Positions 43,275 to 57,300 of a DNA stretch of 64,000 nt are shown in pieces. Numbering within the stretch: the first letter of the stretch is position 1; each line of letters begins with the position of its first letter. A program made the translations under genes and the position numbers. Below the pieces are notes generated by a model. It made no database searches. It had not been told where the DNA came from and was given only the letters and a program-made list of their open reading frames with translations. Location of the stretch: assembly GCF_016808095.1 (NCBI RefSeq), contig NC_068976.1:5241001-5305000 (forward strand). Direction: 5' to 3'. This DNA comes from Vigna angularis (lineage: Eukaryota > Streptophyta > Magnoliopsida > Fabales > Fabaceae).

Positions 43275-46200
43275 ATGGATCGAAATTGGATTAATTTGCC
43301 ACACATTAGTGCTAAGTACGAAAGAGGGATAGAGGAATTTATACAATTTGCGCAACATAATGAGGGTAGAAGTAATGATGAAGTGAAGTTTAGATGTCCT
43401 TGTGTGAACTGTTTGAATGGAAGAAAGTTGAACACAACCCAAATTAGGGAACATCTTATCTGTTATGGTTTCTGCGATGCTATACAACATGGATATGGCA
43501 CGACGAAGAAATACATTTTCCAACTGTCTCCCAAACTGAAAATGTTATTGATTCCTCCATGAAAGTAGATCGAATGGATGAAGACAAATTAGAGGACATG
43601 ATCACGATGTTGGCACAGAAAATTTTTCCAAAGCTCATGTGTATGAGACAATGTCCACTGATGCGAAAACACCTTTGCATGTCAATTCAACTAAGTTCAC
43701 ACGGTTGTCAGCGATGTTAAGGCTTATGAATTTGAAGGCGACCAATGGATGGACTGATAAGAGTTTCACAGAATTGTTGACGTTGTTGAATGAAATGCTG
43801 CCAGATGGAAATACACTACCCACTCGTAATTATGATGCCAAGAAAATTCTTTGTCCGATGGGTATGAAGTATAAAAGGATACATGCTTATCCCAATGACT
43901 ACATTTTATATAGGAAAAAGTTTGAATTTTTGAAAAAGTGTCCAAAATGTAGGTTATCACGATACAAGTCAAAAAACAATAATAAAGATAATGGTCAGAT
44001 AGAAAAAAAAATGGATTTGCTTTGAAAGTAGTTTGGTACCTTCCAATTGTGCCCAGACTTAAGCGTTTGTTTGTGAATCCAAAAGATGCTAAAAACCTTA
44101 GATGGCATGCAAATGAGAGAAAAATTGACGGGCTGCTTCGTCATCCAGCAGATTCAAAGCAATGGAAAAATATTGATCAACAATTCCCCCAATTTGGTCA
44201 AGAATGTAGAAATCTTAGGCTTGGTTTAGCCACTGATGGAATGAACCCATTTGGTAATTTAAGTACCAATCACAGTTGTTGGCCAGTTATTTTGATAATT
44301 TACAACTTATCTCCTTCATTGTGCATGAAGAGGAAGTACATGATGTTGTCTATGATGATATCTGGTCCAAAGCAGCCTGGAAATGACATTGATGTTTATC
44401 TAAGCCCATTAGTTGAAGACTTGAAGTTCTTGTGGTTTGATAGGGTTGAAATATTTGATGTCTTCGCTTCTGAAATTTTTGTGATGTGTGCAATGTTATT
44501 TTGCACCATTAATGACTTCCCAGTTTATGGTAATTTGTCAAGATACAGTGTCAAGGGTCATAAAGCATGTCTATATGTGAAGAAAACACTACAGCTCAGT
44601 AATTGAAACACGAAAGGAAGACAATGTATCTGCGTCATCGGAGAATTTTAAAATGTAATCATCCATATCGAAGGTTAAAAAAAGCACTCAATGGATATCA
44701 CGAGAAGGACAAAGCACCAAATCCACTTACTGGCCTTCAAATCCTTGAAAAAGTTAATAAAATACATCATGGATTTGGGAAAACTTCCAAAAAGTCATCT
44801 GTAACGACCCCTTAGAAGAAGAAATCAATATTCTTTGATATTCCATACTGGTCAAAGTTAGATGTTAGACATTGCATAAATGTGATGCATGTAGAGAAGA
44901 ATGTGTGTGATAGCTTGATTGGTACACTGCTCAACATTCAGGAAAAGACAAAAGATGGAGTGAATGTTCGTTTGGATTTGGTTGACATGAAGATCCGAGA
45001 AGAGTTGGCACCCAGAGAGATTGGTAAATGTACTTATTTGCCCCCTACATGTTACACAATGTCCAGACAAAAGAAGATAAGTTTTTGCCTGTGTTTAAAG
45101 AGTATCAAGGTACCACAAGGATACTCTTCAAATATGAAGAGTTTAATGTCGATGCAGGACTTAAAGCTTGTTGGCATAAAGTCTCATGATTTCCACATCT
45201 TAATGCAACATTTGTTAGCAGTGGCTATTCGTGGAATTTTGCCTAAAAATGTTACGTAGACCATAAACAGGTTGTGTTCATTTTTCTCGTCAATTTGTTG
45301 TAAAGCCATCAATCCTACAAAGTTAGATGAACTTTAAGGCGAGATTGTTATCATTTTGTGTCAACTAGAGATGTTTTTTCCTCCATCTTTTTTTGATATC
45401 ATGGTACATTTACTTATTCATTTGGTTAGATAAATCAAGTTGTGCGGACCGGTATACTTAAGATGGATGTATCCTATTGAGTGTTATATGAAGATTTTAA
45501 AAGGGTATGTTAAAAATTCGTATCGTCCCGAAGGTTCAATGATTGAAAGGTATATTGCTGAAGAAAGTATTGAGTTTTGTCCAGATTACATGACTTCAAC
45601 AAATCCAATAGGAGTTCCTCACACATCATGGTTGAGTAAATGTTCTACAAGTAAAAACATCTGAGGTGTGAATGTGGTGGCCAAAGACTGCGAAGAATTG
45701 TTGCAAGCACATCTTTATATATTGAACAACACAGATGAGGTGATCCCTTTTTTGGAAGCACACAAAGTCATTGTGAAGAATAAAAATCTAAGACAATAAG
45801 AGAAATGGCAGTTGATGGAGCATAACAGAACATTTATGTCTTGATTCAAATCTGAAGTTGACAAAGAGTCACATTCTTCTCAAACTTTGTTGTGGCTTGC
45901 AAATGGTTTAAAGTTTGATGTCATATGTTGTACAAGTTATGAAATCAATAATTGTACATTCTATACAAAGATTTTGGATGATAAAAGCATAGTACAAAAT
46001 AGTGGAGTTAGTCTAGAAGTTGAGTCGCTCCAATTTTCCACATCAAAAGATCAAAATCTGGATCAATGAGATATTATGGTATAATAGAAGAGATATGCGA
46101 GGTTGATTACACTAAGTTTTTTGTTCCATTGTTCAAATGTAAGTAGTTTGACAATAAGACTGGTGTGAAAATAGATGAATCAGGTATGATACTAGTTGAT

Positions 46201-46449
46201 TTTCGAAAGATGGGTTATCGAGACGAACCATTTATCATGGTACATCAAGCATCTCAAGTTTTTTATGTCAAAGATCCTGCGTCTGATCATTGGTATCTCG
46301 CTCTTAAAGGCAAAAAACAAATTGAAGTTAACGAAGACAATCTGATTAATATTCATATTGCTGACAACCATTCATTGAAAACAACGACAAATTTGGATGA
46401 TCACCCTTTACTTGACGATGTACATGCAATTCGGTCAGATCATGATGAG

Positions 46450-46546
<97 letters not shown>

Positions 46547-46560
46547 CCAATCCATTTATT
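43275..46560 (+). pseudogene. TNP2-type CACTA transposase, broken
   Basis: Pieces in order. 43275-43490 is the transposase-associated domain ([29 protein letters not shown]). 43639-44025 contains LPDGNTLPTRNYDAKKILCP and KKCPKCRLSRYK. 44022-44606 is the TNP2 core with NLRLGLATDGMNPFGNLS and GPKQPGNDIDVYLSPL. 44603-44815 and 44882-45259 include MMHVEKNVCDSLIGTLLNI and VAIRGILPKNV. 45440-45664 is DUF4218-like (GPVYLRWMYPIECYMKILKG). 45887-46450 is DUF4216-like (DEPFIMVHQASQVFYVKDP). Frameshifts at about 43500, 44025 and 44600, and stops between later pieces, disrupt it. The reading runs into a TA microsatellite at 46452. Typical family length exceeds 900 residues. Confidence 0.88.
46452..46545. 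repeat. (TA)n microsatellite inside the CACTA element
   Basis: About 94 bp of perfect TA alternation between the DUF4216-like region and the next gene. Confidence 0.95.
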
Positions 46561-46704
46561 TATGTATGAATTTCAAATTTGTGTATAAGTTTTTTTATTA
46601 ATATTACATAAGTCTTTTATTAATATTTCATATAACCTCTATTACATGTTTTGTTAAATTATATGATATTACATAAGTCTTTTATTAATATTTCATGTTG
46701 TTAT

Positions 46705-48470
46705 TTATTTTGACAGATATATGGTTGACCACCCACGTTCATCAGGGGATGAGGCTCTCTCATCTAGACCTATTAGAGGAGCCACCAGGTTGAAACAACT
46801 AATGGTTAGAAGAAATAATGGTGAAAGGACACATGTGGATGTTAATGTGATCACATGTGTGGCATCTGGCCCAAACAGAGATGCCTTTAGATCATACCTT
46901 GGAGTATTGGCCCGTGATAGGATTAATATTCTTACTCCATCTTTTGAACATGTGTCTGAGGTTGGTCGGAACATTATATGGAACGATCTATTGCTAAGTT
47001 AATTAATATCATTTGTTTATATTAATAATTTTGTACTGATACAACTTTATTATGTTTATTGCAGACGAAATTTGGCATTCCAAATGTCACAACACTTAAA
47101 AATAAGTGTTTATCATCTATTGCTGAGAAATTCTGGGGTTTTAAGACTATGTTGACCTCGAGATATATATTTGGAGGCAAAAAAATGTGTCTCCATGTAA
47201 AAAATATAAGGCCATTGATGAGGAGACTTGACGCCTCTTTGTATAGAGTCGGACATCAGAGGAATGACAGGTTAGTATAGTTGATATTATTCAATTCCTC
47301 ATTAACAAATATATATCATATGAACTAATTAATTCAATATATGTGATAGTCAACAAGAAGCAAAGCACAAGGAATAAGTTCTCAAAATAAGAACCCCCAC
47401 CTATTATTTCGTGGTGGGTATAGGAAGCTTGAGGAGAAAATCCTCAAGCAAAAGGCAAAAGCTAGACCATCATCTAAGGGTGGTAGCCCCCAACCTCCTT
47501 CTCCACCTTCTCGGCATGAGAAGTGGAAGTTGGCTCGTTTAAGATCATCAGGGGACTACTCTTCTGAGACTGCATGACAAATATCTAAAAGAATTGTAAG
47601 TTATCACTAAAACAATTCTAGTTTCATTATACATACTACATTGAACTTTTTAAAGAATAATGGTGTTTTTTTATGTTACAAAACTCCTTGGTTGAGTAGA
47701 GCTTCCAAGGTCAATTCACTCCAAAGGGTCGGCAGGATATTCTTACCACTGCAATTGGACGACCTGAGGACCCTGGACGTGTGCGTGTTGTTGGTACTAG
47801 AGTAGGCATTCAAGATTATTTTGGGAGTTCTTCGCGTCAGACTTCATATGCATACAGCAAAGAACAAGAACAAAGGCTGACACAAGAGATCTCAAAAAAT
47901 CTTAGAGCGAAGCTTAGGGCAGAGCTTAGGACAAAAATTGTATGATGAAGTCACTACAGAAGTGACTAACAAGGTTATGCGCCAGTTCCAGCAGCAATTT
48001 GAGAGTTATGGGATGCGCCCGCAGCCATCTCTAGTACAGGAACCTATTGTGCCTCCCACAGGTAAAATCAATAAACATTTATGTTCAATAATTTATTATT
48101 TTTATAATCTAACCTTTACTCTGACAGGCAGAAGCGGGAAAGAAAGTTGTTCAGCACCAACCGTCCCAGGGGATGACATGGACGATGCTAGTCCATGTCT
48201 GCTATATGTTTTAGATGGTACCGGGACGATGCTGGTAGCTCGTGGAAAATGTTTAAGGCAGCGACTATTGTTCATGGTATGAAACTATCAGAGGATGAGG
48301 TGAAGGTCTCAGTAGACGACATTATCATACCAGATGCCTCAGTTCCTCTGCCCACAGATGAGATTTTCACTGTGCCACAAGCATTCCAGTTTTTATCGCT
48401 TGGCCTAAACACTTGGTTGGTTCGGTTTCTGACCCCCCGGTATGGACTTCTACTTTACACTTGTCAATTT
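46705..48470 (+). pseudogene. Second CACTA gene (TNPA/TNP1-like, plant transposase family)
   Basis: 46721-46996 contains RPIRGATRLKQLMVRR and DAFRSYLGVLARDRIN. 47059-47277 continues with FGIPNVTTLKNKCLSS and SIAEKFWGFKTMLTSRYIFG after an intron (acceptor at about 47064). Further coding-like blocks lie at 47400-47580 (basic, SPQPPSPPSRHEKWK) and 47700-48060. Resemblance is to the Ptta/En/Spm-type regulatory protein of CACTA elements. Exon borders are only partly clear, and stops near 47575 and 47940 suggest it is disrupted. Its product would bind subterminal repeats if functional. Confidence 0.6.
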
Positions 48471-48826
48471 TAAATTTTACATGTTATTGATGTCGTTTAT
48501 CTGAAATTTTTCCATGTAACAACAGACGCATGGACAAGAGAAGATTCGTTTATCTGAGGACAATCCTGTTAGTGCATTGCATCAACTTTGTGACATCATT
48601 AGAGATGAGCCTATGAAGGTTGAATATGATGCTAATGTATTTGGGAGAGGCTCTAAGGTCCCAATATACCTGCATAGCCAAGATGTTAGGGAGCTTGCGT
48701 CGGGAAGAGAAGAGTTGAATATTACATTAATTTAGCTATGGATGATGTAAGTCTATGAGCAATTATTTATATAAAATTGATTTATATATCAAGTATACTT
48801 ATATCAAAGGTAATTTTTGATTTCAG

Positions 48827-49674
48827 GTATATGTTTGGTGTTAGTAACAACATGGGGTACAATGATGTCTATGGGTTCATTGATCCCCAAGTCATTCACG
48901 AAGCAAATGATTTTGATGACATCACAACATATCTCACCAACAGATTTGGAAGCGGGAAGGAAATATATTTTGTTCCTTATATATCTGGGTAAGTGAAGTT
49001 TGTTAACTTCATAAAGATCCATATGTGATTTTAATATATAACAATTAAGTTATTATCAATTTCAGGCACCATTGGCAGCTACTTGTTATTTCCGTACTGG
49101 AGAGCTATGCTTTGTGGTTCTGCTCATTGCACAAGTCTCCTCCCAAACATCTCAGACAAGCAGTTGATTGGTAAGAACCTCAATGTTTGGACTTTCTTTG
49201 TTATATAAATGAATGCTAAAACTTTTTTTTATATAGTTCTATTGCAGCACGTATGATGTTGGTTGGGAGATCAACTGCTAACGGTAGAAAACTTGCATGG
49301 GTTGCTCTCAAGGTTTGACATATGCTAAACATACCTTCTTATAGATTTTTTGTTTTAATGATTTTCACTAACTATTTACAACTGTGATGATATATTGTAG
49401 TGTAACAGACAAAATGGGTCATATGAGTGCGGATACTGTGTAATGTATTGGATGACCCACATTATTCGTGCCCATATCACAAGAGACTGGGAAACGGTAA
49501 TATTTAAATTTAATGAATTTGATTTTCTCCAACATTTGGAATTCATATACACTAATTAATATCAATTGTCTTGTGCAGAGATTCAAGACTCTTTCTCCAC
49601 TTCTTGAGAAATCACTTACATTCCTGAGGAAGGCATTTACAAAACATTTAGTTAGATTATATAATAGTTCATAG
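48827..49674 (+). CDS. Ulp1-like (C48) SUMO-type protease of the CACTA element, 3' exons
   Basis: Five exons 48827-48988, 49066-49170, 49237-49312, 49401-49496 and 49579-49674 join in frame with GT/AG introns. Joined text reads …YFVPYISG then HHWQLLVISVLESYALWFCS, then CNRQNGSYECGYCVMYWM, ending RLYNSS and TAG. The His of HHWQ, the Gln of CNRQ and the Cys of ECGYC match the Ulp1/C48 catalytic set. The Asp expected after the second strand is not obvious. Plant CACTA and MULE elements often carry such Ulp1-like domains of unknown role. Upstream exons (48530-48745) may belong to the same gene, but phase there is uncertain. Confidence 0.75.
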
Positions 49675-49859
49675 TTATTAGATTTAAAATACATTAGAAC
49701 ATGTTGATTTATAGTTATTAGACTTTGTACATTATGTTTTAAACATTATATGATGTAAATATTGAATATTGTGTTGAATTTGTGTTGTATATATTGTGTT
49801 TGATATGCAAGTCTGTTTTTGTAATAGTGGATATCATAAAAAGAGACCTGCTATTACAA

Positions 49860-50202
49860 AAAATTGCAGGAGAATAGGCCTCGGTTGTAGCCAAAACCGA
49901 GGTAGAAAGTGTACATATGGCTTCGGTTCAACTACAATCGATGGCATATGGTGCACGATAATTTATTTAAAAAAAATAAAAAATAGCGCTTTGGCAGTGG
50001 TTCAAGCTAGAACTGTTGCCATAGGTCCAGGCTACTGCCTCGGTTCTACAGCAACCGAGACAGTATCCTTCAACATATTACCTCGGTTGTAACCGAGACC
50101 AACAGTCCCCAACCTTTTTACCTTGTCCATATATACCTCGATTCGAAAATCGAAACATATTATAAAAAACAACCACTGTCATTTCCCTCCGCTACACTAG
50201 TG
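49860..50202 (+). repeat. 3' subterminal repeats and terminal repeat of the CACTA element
   Basis: Several inverted CCTCGGTT/AACCGAGG-type motifs (49878, 49900, 50038, 50083) precede the CACTAGTG terminus. Confidence 0.85.
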
Positions 50203-51353
50203 ATACCTTGTATAACCTTTTTCCATATCTACCAAACAAGTGAATATCTCTCTAAATGATGTCTATTTCACCTAAGAAAAGCTACCTTTGCTAAGTCTAC
50301 CAAATACAAACCAACAAGACTCTATGTTGAGTATTAGATTAATCTAAAGAAACTCACAAACCAATGGAACATTATGTATAAGAAAGTGATGGGTGAAAAC
50401 ACTGTTGAACGTTGGACTTAATTAAATCCATATGAAAAAATACACAAAGAAAACAAGAAAATATGGTTAAAAAAAAAAAATCCTTTAGACCAATAATATG
50501 TGTAACCAATTTAGTCACCAAAAACTATTTAAATTAAAGTAATAATCTCACACATTAGCGACAGGAAAATATGAGTTGCTATTTAGCAACTGAATTATTG
50601 ACTATATATATTTTTTTAATTTAATCAAAATTTGTTCCAATAACAGCCGAAGCAAAAAGTTGCTAAACTTTTTATTTTTACGGTCGAATTAGGGAATGAA
50701 ATTACCTAACGTGTTTTAGTTACAAAATTGATGACTTATATTTGAAAAATAAAAATTTTTAGTGACCAAAATTTTAGTGATTATTTAATGTTTGACACTA
50801 AAACTTTTCCAACTAGGATTTTTCACAATCTTATATTTTCGATCACCAGATATTTAAGCACTGTAACGATTGAAAATGGTGGTCGCTTAACTCAATTTTA
50901 TTTATAGTAATAACAAATCAATTTTTTGTATAAGATATTAAAGAAAAATTAATTATTTTAAACTTTTAAAATATTTTATTGAACACAACACGTGACAAAA
51001 AAGAAAACTTAAATTATTTCAAAATTTTGATTAGAGAACAATATTACTCGTATTACACAAGAAAGGATTCATACAACTTTTTCACAAGAAGAAAAAAACT
51101 ATAAGTAAAAGCTAGAACATAAAGAATATTAAATGTGTAATTCAAATTCTCAACACAGAAAACTAGTGTTTGGAATAATACCCAACACTTACTTATTTTT
51201 CACTTTAAGAGAAACAAATAAGCAGTAACAAATACGTTTTGCTTCCACATTGAAATGAATCCAAACATACCATAAGTCAATTTTGACGAAATAGGTTTCG
51301 TTGGCTCTTTATTAGGAACTTAAAAAGAACAACAAATATTTGAACGAAGTGGG
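50203..51353. other. Intergenic AT-rich region, 3' flank of the TauE/SafE gene
   Basis: No ORF of note. Repeated phrases gaccaaaattttagtgatt and gtcaccaaaaactattt suggest a decayed transposon, but no boundary was found. Confidence 0.4.
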
Positions 51354-51810
51354 CTATGAATTATACTTGCAGAGATCATCAAATCCCATATACTCATGAT
51401 TTTCAATCTTCTTGATCATTGCTGCAATGCCAACTCCACCTATCAAATAGACCAAAAAGGTTTCATAATTGAAGTTCGTAATAAGAGTTATTTTAGTATA
51501 TGTTTCATTAAATATAGCTTCAGTGTATGTAAAATAAGATAAGATTTCCTTTTAGTCTCTCAAAATCCGTGTCTTTTGATACATTAATGGAAACATGGTG
51601 TGTAATTTTTATAACGTAAAAAGAACATTTGTTTAAGATCTGAAAAGTAAAAACTTATATTATCCTACGAACGAAATATATTTAATATATGCATAATAAT
51701 ATAGGTTAAATGTTTTTTAATTACTTTAGTTTGTGATATTTTTTAATTTTGTAAACCGAAAAAATAACTTATTATAGTGCGTGGTGATTACTACTTTGAA
51801 GGTGTGTTTC

Positions 51811-51909
<99 letters not shown>

Positions 51910-54275
51910 GGTTATAAAAAAGTCCCTATTAAAAAGAATTAACTTTAAATTTAAGGGTATTTTAATAATTTTAAATTTAATTTAAAATAAAAAATAAAAG
52001 GTAGTTTTTTTACATAGGAATTAAAATAACCTTTTTATATTAGAAAAACTAAAAAGATTAATTTTAAATTTGATAAACTAATAATAAAATTATTTTAAAC
52101 TTAAATGGCTAAAACTATATTCATGTCATATATGTACTATAAAAATATGAATATAACCAAACAAAGTTATGAGAAAATCACCGAGGCATACCTAGTGAAA
52201 CAGCACTAACAAATATTGTGAAGGCTAGAACAAAGATTATAAGAGAAGCTCTGCCAAGTAGATCGATCAACTTTCTTACAATATGCTGTCCTACAATGGC
52301 TGAAACAGCAGCTACTACAATAAAGTACAGGGCTGTGCAACAATCCATATAATGCATGGGTTAGAAAAATAAATTGAACCATATCAATGTAATTCAATTT
52401 ATAGAAGGCACATGGGTTAAATTTATAGATATAGAGGTGGAAATTATGAAACACAAACCATAAGGAACTGGAAAACGTTTGAGCAGATAGTATTCTACAA
52501 CGGACATAGATGAGGAAAAGACCATGGCAAAGGTGGCTGTGGCACTTGCAACCTGAACACATGGCATCAAACATTGAAGCCATTTAATACAACTAGTGAA
52601 ACTCATTCAGATGGCTTCATCAATTGATATATTCTATCAAAGAGGGCTATTATTGTCATATGCATGGATAAAGTTCATAACAGAAAGCACAATAATAACA
52701 AAGTGGAGAACGATCAAATATGAATTGGAATTGGATAAATTTGGTACACTTCAAAAGATAGACAAGTGTTATGCTTGAATTTAAAGTTTTCTTCAAGAAA
52801 AATTCTTTAAACAAATTCATAGTCTAGTATACAAAGTGTGGTCTTACAAACTTGAGAATAATTTTAGAGTTGAAAAAAATAATCTAATATATCATTTAAG
52901 ACTATCTCCGCGAGACATGAATGAATGACAAATAGGTAAAAATGTCTTTTCAAACTAAGAACGCAATTTTTTTACAAAAATCTCTTTAGTTGATGTACAT
53001 AGATTTATTTCAAGTTGTGTACTTGATGATTAGACAACGTTGACGGTATGTTTAACTTATCGTTAGATAATCAAGTCGAAAGGTTAAAGCTATAAAATAG
53101 AAACACTTAAGTTGAAGAGATATCATTCTCTCTTAAAGCTATCTATGGTGATCTAGTTGAGAGAGAAACAACGAGGTTAATGTTAGAGAAAAGATCAAGA
53201 AATCTAACTTTATCTTGTGTAATTTTGATTTAGTATTTTTAAAACGAATGAAAACATGAAAGTATCTTTAATATCATATTGATCTGAATAGATACAAGTT
53301 ATTTGTTTAATATCAATAGACACTTCAAGACCTTGCAATCTTATCAATAGTTCTCTGGATTCTTGAAAAAATTAAAACCTATCAACCTTTATGATTCGGT
53401 TTCTTAAAAACTGAAACCTAAATTTTCATTAAAAATTTCAAAATCCCCTCTCTTTTTTAATTACTTTTTTTGAAAGAAGAGGTATAGGTCCCAATTGTTG
53501 AGAAAACTGCAACAAAGACCTTTATGCTTCGATTATGAATAACTGACACCTAAAGGTTCACCAAAATTTCAAGTTTTCCACTGAGGATAGAGTTTTAGAT
53601 CTTAATTATTTTTAAAATTGACACCTATTGCCCTTTATGCTTCAATTTTACTAATAATTGATGCCTAACATTTTGTCTATGATTAATGTTCATAAAAGTT
53701 GCATAGTGACCTTCATTTCTTCTTCCGTGCGAAAGCACTACAATTTCTTCTTCTTCTTCTTCTGTTTTGTAATTTATTATTCTTCTTCATCCTTGACATT
53801 TCATTATCTTCATCTTCTTCTTCACCATTTCTTCTTCTTCATCATCATCTTCGTCATCTCTTCTTCTTTTTCTTCTTTTTCTTCTTTTTCTTCTTTCTTT
53901 GTGAAATCCTCCTTTGTTGCTACCCAACTTCGCACTTCCACTTTCTATTGTCGGTTAACATCCAACTAGTGAACTGGTGAGTGCTTGTTTTGATGTTTTT
54001 TTACATTGTTTTGTGGAGTTTGTGTATTCATTGGGCCCTATGTTGGTAAAGTTTAGACTTTTATGTTGCAATTGTTGTCTAGGTATTACTACATTATGGT
54101 GAGATTGATTAGCTTTTCAAAATGTGTCCAAGATTGCATATCCATTGTTGCTCACATTTCACCGTCCCAAGTTCCTATTATTCTTGAAAATTTAGTTTTA
54201 GTACGAGCCTATAATTATTTTTTGTAATGAAAAAAAGTAGTTTTTGTATGTTAGATATGTGATTAATTATATTCT

Positions 54276-54330
<55 letters not shown>

Positions 54331-57300
54331 TTGTTTGATTTGATATTGTTGTTGCAACGAGTTAGTTTTACTTTTCCATTTGAGATTCAATACGAAAATT
54401 ATTTACTATCTCCAAGTTTTTTCTTGAAGAATTTTTTTTTTGAATTAATATAAAAGGAGAAAGTACTAATAATTTAAATTTATTGAATCTTGAATTTTAC
54501 GGTTGGACAATTCAAGAAGATTAATCACTTTTTAGTATTTTATTAGTATATATTTTAATACATATATATATATATATATATATATATTAATTCGTTAATA
54601 TTTTCCAATAATGTTTTGTATTGATCTTCGGTTGCATAATTAATTGTGATTTATAATCGCTTTCATTTTGTATAACATGAAGTCCAATGCAAAATGTTGG
54701 CAAAATTTTGTAAAATTTAAGATATGTTGTTTAAAATTGATATATACCAATAAATTAAAAAAAAGTGAATATTTTTGAATGGGATATGGTCACACCTTGA
54801 ATACAGAGGTGATCATTCATTTAAAGATTATTGAAATTGTTCACACAATTTCACTATATGTGTGTGTGCGGATGAAGATTGAATTAATTCACCACGCAAC
54901 AATGTTGAGTATGAGAAAGGAGTAGAAGAATTCATACATGATGCGTGTTAGAAGAATTCATACAATTTGCACATCGTAATGAGGGTAGAAGGGATGATGA
55001 AGTGAAGTTTAGATTCCTTTTGTCAATTGCTTGAACGGGAGAAAGTTGAATGACATTGAAATTAGAAAACACCTTATTTATGATGGTTTCCTTAGAAGTT
55101 ATATAGCATGGACATGACACGATGAATTAATAGATTTTCCAACTGTCTTTCAAATTGAATATATTATGAATTTTACCATGAAAGATCAACTCAAAGAAGA
55201 CAAATTAGGGGGCATGATCACGATGTTGGCATAAAAGCTTTGCCCAATCACATATATGTATGAGATGACATCTACTGATGTTGAGACTTCATTATATGTT
55301 GGTTCAACTAAGTTCACACTGTCGTAAGTAGTTAGATGTAACCCAACTCAAGTCGAATCCATGTCAGGTCGAGTCGACTCAAGTCCACAGTGGTCAAGTT
55401 AGTTGGGTCCACATTAGGTCAATTTGAGTTAGGTCTAGGTTGGATAAACCTAAGTTAAAAGAGGTTGGTTTAGGCTTTGTCGAGCCTAAGTCAAACTGAT
55501 TTAAGCTGAGCCTATGCATGTTAGGCCAGACAGGATTAGGTCAAAATAGATTGGATTGGACCTAAGTATTAGGTTAATATTGAGTCATGTTAATTACAAG
55601 TCAGTTTATGTTTAGTTAAGTCAAGCTCATGTCACGTTGGTTTAGGCCTATCCTAGCTTAAAATGTGATAAACCTGTTAGCAATTTGGATCGTTTATATA
55701 TATAAAACAAATTAAAAAATATATTAGAATCTTTATATTTTATTAGTCAACATTATAAAGTGATCTAATCAAGTAAATATAGTTGATAATATATATGTCA
55801 GGAAAAATATATTGAGTTAGTTAAAATAAAAATATATTTTAGTGAATTTAGATTGGATTTTCACAAGATGAATCGTATTCTTTTCAATTGAAGTGCACAT
55901 TTGTGTTTCAAAATTTGTAATAGGTCTAATTGAAGGTCACCTGAGGAGGGACTCCGAGCTCCAAAAAGAGAGGCCCCATAACGAATCCTCCACCTATTCC
56001 CAACAAGCCACCGACAATTCCAGCCGATATTCCAAAGAAAGAGTACAGAGCTAGTTGCGGAATAGTAAAACTTTTGCCCTGATCTCCCACAGAAGAAATT
56101 GCTCTCCTTCCTTTATACAAGGAAACTGCTTCATATCCAGCTACCCCGACAGAAACTGGAATCTGCATGCCATGACATGGAAACGGCACGCTTTAAACAG
56201 TTCTATAAAATTCAATCTGTATACAGATATTTTCAGAACAAGTAAGACTATTAACATCTGAGTTTTATCTAAGTGTACATTAGTTTTATTTATGATTAAT
56301 ATATGTTGAAAAATATGATAGAACATGTTTAGAATATATATCCCTTTTTGTTTCTCTCGATTATTTGTTTCATCCACAACATTTCTTAAAGGGTTTAAGT
56401 TTAATTACATTGGAATGAATAATGTTGGTTGTTAGTTTTATAATTAAACTAATTTTTGTCAAAGATGGAATATGAAAAAAGTTAATGCTAATATGTCACA
56501 AACACGCTAAATTCTGGAGAAAGCAAAAGATATTAGATGTGAAGCATGTTGTGATAAGAATTTTACCTGCAAGGTGTTGAATATCCAATATATTGTAGAA
56601 CATTTGGTTGTTTGGTTCTGTTGACACATTGTCAATAGAAAAGTTTAAGAGTGAAATTAGAAACAGAATACCGATGAAGAAAATGTTTACTGAAAAATAA
56701 CATACCATGGCAATCTGTATTGCAAGGAACGCGACCCAAACAAAAAGGAGAAGTCCAAACTCCTTCCAGTACACATTTTCAATTATATTAACCTTCAATA
56801 TTCCAATAAACATTTGCTGTCAGATATGAAAACCACACTCCAATCATAAAGTACAAACTAGAGCGTATTTACCTCTTCTCTTTTCGTTTCTTTCGCAATG
56901 CCATTATCTGGTTCATTAGGAATTGGTCTGTATTCTACTTCAGTCCCAAATCCTGTCACAGAGAACTATATAAACACTTCCCACTGCAAAAAGCAAAATG
57001 ACAATGTACTATGTTATGGAATATGCAGCAAAAGCACAAGTTTCTTAGCTCACCATTTGAGTCTTCTTTCCTAGCATTTTCCTATAACGAAAGAATAGGG
57101 GTCAGAAAATAAGCAATCAAAATTTATACATATTTTATCACCAGAAAATAATCAGTGTAGGACAATAAATATTAACATACGTTGTCTTTAGTGTATCAAG
57201 AAAAAAGAGTTATATTCTTATTATAAAAACTTTACTTTAATAAAATAATTGAATATTTCTTAGATTTTTATTAATTGTTATGTGTATTTGTTATTAAAAA

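Larger units (their letters stand above)
41737..50202 (+). mobile_element. CACTA (En/Spm) transposon, large copy with genes
   Basis: The right end is certain: …CTACACTAGTG ends at 50202 (reverse complement CACTAGTGTAGCGG). It is homologous to the right end of the element at 12231-14632. Subterminal motifs CCTCGGTT…AACCGAGG occur at about 41772-41890, 42460-42620 and 49870-50100. The interior holds TNP2, a second transposon gene and a Ulp1-like gene, all plus strand. The left terminus is not clearly seen: CATTAAAAAAG at 41737 could be a mutated CACTA end. The 3-bp flank ata on the right has no visible partner, so the 5' end may be eroded. Confidence 0.82.
53390..55330 (+). mobile_element. Degenerate CACTA fragment in TauE intron 9, antisense to the gene
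   Basis: Left part has inverted subterminal-like motifs (ttatgattcggtt…aactgaaacctaaa; ttatgcttcg…ctgacacctaaa). 54860-55330 is a decayed copy of the TNP2 N-terminus: [19 protein letters not shown] and [18 protein letters not shown] are similar to the 43275 copy, and it shares gagggtagaag…atgatgaagtgaagtttaga. Many stops. A TC-rich tract (53745-53900) lies between, as in a CACTA leader. Terminal CACTA ends were not found. Confidence 0.65.

Noticed and set aside
46165..46569. ORF ending in a long YIYIYI tail
   Set aside because: Real DUF4216-like coding text runs into a TA microsatellite; the tail is not protein.
53658..53980. ORFs rich in Phe/Ser/Leu
   Set aside because: Translation of a CTT-rich low-complexity tract.
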